A stretch of DNA of 64,000 nt from contig JACZZP010000002.1 in the NCBI GenBank assembly GCA_015183035.1, positions 124,001 through 188,000 of the forward strand, written 5' to 3'. The DNA is from Meloidogyne chitwoodi. Lineage: Eukaryota; Nematoda; Chromadorea; Rhabditida; Meloidogynidae. The notes beneath the pieces were generated by a model. That model saw only the letters and a list, made by a program, of their open reading frames with translations. It had not been told where the DNA came from and searched no databases. Shown here piece after piece: positions 58,827-64,000 of the stretch. Position numbers and translations under genes: made by a program. Each line of letters starts with the position of its first letter. Position 1 is the stretch's first letter.

Positions 58827-59026
58827 GTTATATATGTAAAAATAATTTGGTCAAATGAAATATTTTTCAAATTTACCAAAACGAAATAAATATTCACTTT
58901 ATAAACATTTCGCCAATAAACTTTTTTACGCAAAAAAATAAAATGTTTAAAACCAACTAATTTCGGAAAGCTTAACTAACATCCGGAAAAAACTTCGTTA
59001 AACAAGTAAGCTTTTTGTTATTGGAA

Positions 59027-60756
59027 ATGCCTAAAAATGAAACTAAGAACAAGGAACGAGTAACAACTTTAAAGAAAATACTTTGCGCTGGGAAAGGTTT
59101 TTTTAAATTTATTTTTTTTATTTTTAAAAAGGTCAACTGCCTGCTTATTGCAAAGATACAAAAGCAATATTTCATTATGAGGTTTTTTTGCCCCCAAAAG
59201 TGGATAAATTTAATAAAGAAGAAATAGAAGATGCTGAACAGGCTAAACTTGCAATATTTCCTCATGACAGGTTATTCTTTTAAATTATATTTTAGTTGAC
59301 ATTTTGACATGTTTATTGATTTCAAAATTTATTTTTCGGTTTTTTACAAAATTTAAATTAGGTCTCTTTACGAATGTATTGATAGCACCAAAAAAGAATG
59401 GCCTAATGGTTACGGAAAGCCTCTTGAGCTTATTTTTGGAAAGAAATTTCAATTACCCTTATTTGAAAAATGCTTGAGGACAATGCTGGTTGACGAGGTT
59501 ATTTTTTAAATACAAATTTATCTTTTAAAATTTAATTAAGATAAGTCAATTCGATGTTTGTGACACAACCGAGCTTATTACTTTTCCAATGGTTTCAAAA
59601 AAGTTGAGAGACATTGGACATGCAGAAAAGGTTTTTTTAATTAAAATTAATTCAAAAATTTATTTAAAAAAACTATTTAGGACCCAATATTCGCAAAAAA
59701 ATACGAACACTCTCAAAAACATCAATGTGCAGCAACTGTTGCAGAATTGGGTTACCCAGAATTGGATAAACTTTTAAAAGAAGGGCCTAGACCTACTCGA
59801 GTTATTTTACATTTACTTCAAGTTTTGAGTCCAGAACAGTGGGTATTTTTATTTTTTGGATTTATTGGATAGTTAGAACTGTGTAAAAGTGAGGAAACTG
59901 TCCAAGTTTTTGAAAAGACCCTATTTTTTTAAACAAAATACAACACATTTTCACTTCTTTCCCAACTATTTTTTAATCTAAAAATCATTTTTTGATATTA
60001 TTTTCGAGTTTTTAAAAATTTAATCGAGAGTTTTAGATACAAAGCAGACAATTGGCAGTTGGACGAAGCTCAACGTTCTAAACAAATTGATCAACTTAGG
60101 TTAGAAGGAAATCAGCTATTTTCTGAGGTTTTGCTTTTTTTGAATAATTAAAATTATAAATAAATTTTTTAATTTTAAGAAAGAATTTAACAAAGCATCA
60201 TTAAAATATCGAGAAGCAATAACTTTATTAGATCAACTTTTACTTAATGAAAAGCCTGGAGATGCGGAATGGAAAGAATTGGACCAGAGAAATTTACCTT
60301 TATATTTAAATCTTTCTCAATGTTTTTTGAATTTGGGGCAATTTTATGAAGCTGCAAACTGTGCGAATGAGGCTTTGAAAAGAGATGAAAAAAATATTAA
60401 AGCATTGTTTAGACGAGCAAAAGCAAAAATGAATACTTGGGATTTGGATGAGGTTTTTATATCTAGAAATAAATTTAAAAAAAAATAATTTGGGCAATTA
60501 AAAAATTTTTTTTTGAGTCTTATCCCCTCTAAAATAAATTTCAGACTTTGCCTATATTTTTGCAAAAAAATTTAATTTTTTTTATTAAAAGGCAGAATCT
60601 GATTTTCATCTTCTTCTTTCTTTTGGAGCAGACATTTCTTTTGTTAATTCAAATTTGAAACAATTGGAACTTAAACGAAAAGAGAAGGAAATTGATCAAC
60701 AAAAAGCTTATAAAGCAATGTTTAACGGAGTTATAAATTCACAAAAAAATGAATAA
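59027..60756 (+). CDS. aipr-1: AIP (aryl hydrocarbon receptor-interacting protein) co-chaperone
   Basis: About eight exons. An FKBP-like N-terminal domain (KILCAGKGQLPAYCKDTKAI, KPLELIFGKKFQLPLFEKCL, LITFPMVSKKLRDI) is followed by the AIP linker (CAATVAELGYPELDKLL) and three TPR-type helix pairs (LRLEGNQLFSEKEFNKASLK, LPLYLNLSQCFLNLGQFYEA, NIKALFRRAKAKMNTWDLDE). The order and length (about 330 residues) fit AIP/XAP2, a co-chaperone that binds HSP90 through its TPR domain. The first in-frame ATG (59027) is used as the start. The stop TAA is at 60754-60756. Confidence 0.92.
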
Positions 60757-61458
60757 TCAAAGAATGTGGTATTTTAATTAACTTTTTTTAAAAAAACTAA
60801 TTTTTATATATTTTTTTTCAAATAATTATTTTATTTTTTGAAATTGATCTCTTAGAAATTTTAATAAATTTAGCTATTTTTAATTTTTTTAATTAAATAA
60901 ATTTTATTTTTGGTCAGAACAGTTGGTCTCTTAAACAATTTTTATAGATTTTCTCTTATTTTTCAATCAATTTAGCCCCACTTTTTAATTTTGCAAAAAA
61001 AATTTTTTTATTTATTAAATAATTTTGTTACATCACAAAATTATAGTTTAAAATATTTATTTTTAAGAAGAGTGATGTATAATTAATTTTTGGTCATTTT
61101 AATACTTAAACTTCAAGCAAACTAATTATATTTTTAAGTGTAAACTTGACTTTTTAATATTAAACTTGTTTTTAAGATCAAACTTGACTTTTTAAGTGTA
61201 AACTTGACTTGTTAATATTAAGCTAATTTTTAAGTTTAAAGTTAATTTTTCAAGTGCAAACTTGACTTTTTAATATTAAACTTTGTTTTTAATATTAAAT
61301 TAATTTTTTAAGTTTAAGCCTTTTTAAAAGTTTATTTATTATTTTTAAGATTAAGCTTCAAGTTTATTTTCACTATAAAAACTCCCATAATCTTATTAAA
61401 CTTAAATAAAACATTACTTAATTAAAAATCAGATTTTCCCCTTTCATTATTTTTATTT
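60757..61458. other. Intergenic region with degenerate AAACTTGACTTTTTAA repeats
   Basis: About 61130-61360 contains loose tandem copies of TAAACTTGACTTTTTAATATT and ends with TCAAGTTTATTTTCAC. On the reverse strand these resemble the AACTTGAAAATAAACTTGA units inside the Helitrons. No gene is seen. Confidence 0.4.
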
Positions 61459-64000
61459 ATGCAATTATCATCCTTAGACGAAAGTAAAAATAAAAACAAT
61501 AATAATAATACTTGTCTTGAAGAACAAATATTTGCTTTTAATGAAATTGGTGAGTAGTTAGGAGGATTTTCTTCCCATTTTTTTAATTCTCCCCGCGGAG
61601 AAAAGAAAAATTTTTTTCTTTTCCTGTTCCCCTCTCTCCCAATAAAAATTTCCTTTTCAAAATATTGGGCTATTTTTTTAAATTTTTTAAAAGTTGACAT
61701 TTTGAAATTATCAAAAAATAATTTTAAAAATAATTTAAAATAAATTGAAAATCCATGAGATTGAGTCAATAAAAAAATTAATTAATTCCCTTCAAGAGAT
61801 AACACAAACAAATCAGCAAAGCAGTAGCTTTTTTTATTTTCCCCTTCAAGTGTTTATTTTTATTTTATATTTTTTCGGCCACAATAAGAATAAAAAAAGT
61901 AATTGTCTTCAAAAACAATTTATATATTTATTTTTTTTCAATTTTTATTGTTTGTATAATCATTAAAAATATTTCCCCCTTTAATTTTTGATTTTTTAAA
62001 TTAAAATTTTTTTTATAAAAGCTTCCGGTGAAGTTATCTTTTCTTTAAAAATTAATTATTTAAAAAGAATAAATATTTTTAATTCATTTAAATTGTTATT
62101 TTTAATTTGTTAAAAAATCAAGAAAAAATTTTCAAATTTTAAAATGTCAAAAATAAAAATATTACAAAATGCCAAAATTTAAAAATGTCCAACTCCCCAT
62201 TATTTTATTTTTAATAATTTTATTTAATTTAATTAAAAAGGTCTATCATCAATTAATAATAATATGGCAATACAAATACACCCAAAAAAGAATTCCAGTG
62301 AGGATATTCAATCCTCAACTTATCGTTGGTTTCTTTCCTATAGAATGATGACTGCAAGTATGCTTTGCCTTTGCTTTGCTAGGCAAAAATTTGAATTTTT
62401 TTTAATTTTTTACTTAAAATTTTTTTCAAGTGTTCACATGATGAATGCAAATTTAGGAATGGCAATGTAAAAATTAAAAAAAAATTTTTTAATTAATATT
62501 TTTAAAAAAGGGTATGTATGGTAGATGATGATTATTTGCCTTCACTTAAAAATGATAGTAATAAAGACAACGGCAAATCCACCAAGAAGAATTTTACGCA
62601 AATGTTTGGTGTTGCCCCAAGAGTGCATTGGTCATCAGAAGTTGGTTTAAAAATGTCACAACCCCAAAAATATTACAAAATGTCACAACCCCAAAAATAT
62701 TACAAAATGTCACAACCCCAAAAATATTACAAAATGTCACAACCCCAAAAATATTACAAAATGTCACAACCCCAAAAATATTACAAAATGTCACAACCCC
62801 AAAAATATTACAAAATGTCACAACCCCAAAAATATTACAAAATGTCACAACCCCAAAAATATTACAAAATGTCACAACCCCAAAAATATTACAAAATGTC
62901 ACAACCCCAAAAATATTACAAAATGTCACAACCCCAAAAATATTACAAAATGTCACAACCCCAAAAATATTACAAAATGTCACAACCCCAAAAATATTAC
63001 AAAATGTCACAACCCCAAAAATATTACAAAATGTCACAACCCCAAAAATATTACAAAATGTCACAACCCCAAAAATATTACAAAATGTCACAACCCCAAA
63101 AATATTACAAAATGTCACTACTCCAAAAATATTACAAAATGTAAATATCTTTCAGGATCAAGGCTGGATTTTTGCAGCTTTTAATGCAGGCCTTCTCTGT
63201 ATGATATTTACTGGATTTTTAGCAGACAAATTTAATGCAAAATGTTTTTTTTTATAAAAAAAATTTTTTTTAATTTTATTAAAATTAAAGATATGATTAT
63301 TGTCAGTGTTTTATTAGCTTCAATAGCAAATATTGCTATTCCCTTAACTTCTACCTTTAGGTAAATTAATTAATTTTAATTTATTTTCCCCTTCTTTTTT
63401 TTAAGTGTCGCCTATGCAATAGCTGCACGCTTTATGGTTGGCCTTGCTGAAGCTTTGCTACAACCTGCTATTAATTCATTGGTTACTCGTTGGTTTCCAG
63501 CATCTGAAAGGTCACACGCTTTAGGATTGGCTACAGGAGGAAGACAATTTGGTTAGTTTTTGAAGAAAATGGCAAGAAATGCCATAAATGGCAAAGAAAT
63601 GCCATAATTGGCAAAGAAATGCCATATAATAAAATGCCATATTTGGCAAATTATTACAATAATAACAAAAAATTAAGGTACTCTACTAATTATTCCAACA
63701 GCTGGAGCACTCTGTGCTCAAAACATTTTTCTTGGTGGATGGCCTTCAATTTTTTATGTTTCTGCTTTTTCTGGTCTCGTATTCGTTTTAATTTATATTT
63801 TGGTTGGGGCAGACAAGCCTAGCAAACAAAATTGTATTTCCAGTGAAGAATTGGCGTAAGTTAAAAAATTGGCAGAAGTATGCCATAAATGGCAAATAAT
63901 GCCATTTTCTTCAAATACTCAACTTTCCCTTTTTCTTTCTACAGATTCATTACAGTAGCCAATTCATTAGAACAGATGGGCCAAAAGCGTATAAATCGCA
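61459..64000 (+). CDS. SLC17-family (sialin/VGLUT-type) transporter, 5' part
   Basis: Exons: 61459-61551 (acidic start, MQLSSLDESKNKNNNNNTCL), about 62241-62380, about 62430-62466, 62514-62639 and about 63155-63233, then several more, running off the window. Membrane and loop motifs of the SLC17/MFS type are visible: DQGWIFAAFNAGLLCMIFTG, GFLADKFNAK (the MFS loop 2-3 motif), AAARFMVGLAEALLQPAINS without the first A, NSLVTRWFPASERSHALGLA and NIFLGGWPSIFYVSAFSGLV. SLC17 proteins carry organic anions such as phosphate, sialic acid or glutamate, usually with Na+ or H+. The substrate cannot be told. The intron between 62639 and 63155 is nearly all 27-bp minisatellite; two later introns carry TGCCATAAATGGCA words. 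Confidence 0.82.
62652..63138 (+). repeat. 27-bp minisatellite in an SLC17 intron, 18 units
   Basis: The unit AAAATGTCACAACCCCAAAA plus ATATTAC repeats 17 times almost perfectly, plus one variant. It starts a few bases after a GTTGGT donor (exon end HWSSE) and ends before the acceptor TTTCAG at 63154, so it is intronic. Its core AAAATGTCA is the same word scattered through many other introns of the window. Confidence 0.85.

Noticed and set aside
58580..58933. Frames rich in Gly/Ala/Pro/Ser in the GGCTCC region
   Set aside because: They are translations of the hAT-like MITE repeats in both directions; the TIRs and target duplication explain the segment.
59589..59777. Separate small gene within AIP
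   Set aside because: The frame runs from an AIP exon (MVSKKLRDIGHAEK) into its intron; it is part of the AIP gene.
62518..63257. Frames of about 200 codons with KMSQPQKYY or TTPKILQNV repeats
   Set aside because: The 27-bp satellite is bounded by a donor after HWSSE and an acceptor before DQGWIF, which join in frame, so it is intronic.

Overview
The window reads as nuclear DNA of a nematode. It is very AT-rich, nearly every gene is cut by short AT-rich introns with GT..AG ends, and the gene families are nematode-typical: a patched-related (PTR) protein, a receptor guanylyl cyclase, LIN-10, a G-beta-5/GPB-2 homologue and nematode-style UGTs. The composition and the many intronic repeats suggest a tylenchid such as a root-knot nematode (Meloidogyne). 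That placement is inference. No prokaryotic operon, CRISPR array, rRNA gene or convincing functional tRNA was seen.

Layout. 1-0.5 kb: last exon of an unknown + strand gene. 0.9-1.65 kb (-): small gene with two FLYWCH/GCM-like zinc fingers. 1.8-8.3 kb: AT minisatellite array with two tandem, near-identical 2659-bp Helitrons (decayed Rep N-terminal region, clear TC..CTAG ends). 9.1-11.2 kb (+): membrane-anchored papain-family protease. 11.3-13.2 kb: coatomer zeta and an inverted, chimeric partial copy. 13.4 kb (-): Ly6-like secreted protein. 14.4-19.3 kb (+): receptor guanylyl cyclase. 20-22.7 kb (+): UDP-glycosyltransferase. 23.1-27.2 kb (+): LIN-10/APBA gene whose first exons are copied from the 5' end of the neighbouring SIAH gene. 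27.6-30.3 kb (+): SIAH. 30.9-31.5 kb (-): V-ATPase subunit F. 32.2-36.3 kb (+): tandem CIR1 genes, the first broken by Merlin-family transposons. 36.4 kb: LAMTOR3. 37.3 kb: SNAPC5-like. 38-39 kb: complex minisatellite. 39.2-44.1 kb (-): PTR protein. 44.5-45.3 kb: 39-bp GC-rich minisatellite. 45.3-47.0 kb (-): Arg/Ser- and Gln-rich gene of uncertain integrity. 47.5 kb (+): type II membrane coiled-coil protein. 49.3-51.3 kb (-): RagC/D. 51.6-55.8 kb (-): DDX46/PRP5. 56.3-58.2 kb (-): G-beta-5. 58.5 kb: hAT-like MITE. 59.0-60.8 kb (+): AIP. 61.5 kb to the end (+): SLC17 transporter, running off the window.

Themes. Three genes (V-ATPase F, LAMTOR3, RagC/D) encode parts of the lysosomal V-ATPase-Ragulator-Rag nutrient sensor. 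CIR1, DDX46 and possibly SNAPC5 belong to nuclear RNA and transcription machinery. The most unusual content is structural: three separate local duplications that make chimeric or broken gene copies (COPZ, SIAH/LIN-10, CIR1), Helitron, Merlin and hAT-like elements with definable ends, about 20 degenerate tRNA-like or SINE-like insertions (mostly intronic), and introns filled with short palindromic words (TGAAGCA..TGCTTCA, TGCCATTTATGGCA, TTTTCCGGAAAA, AAAATGTCA).
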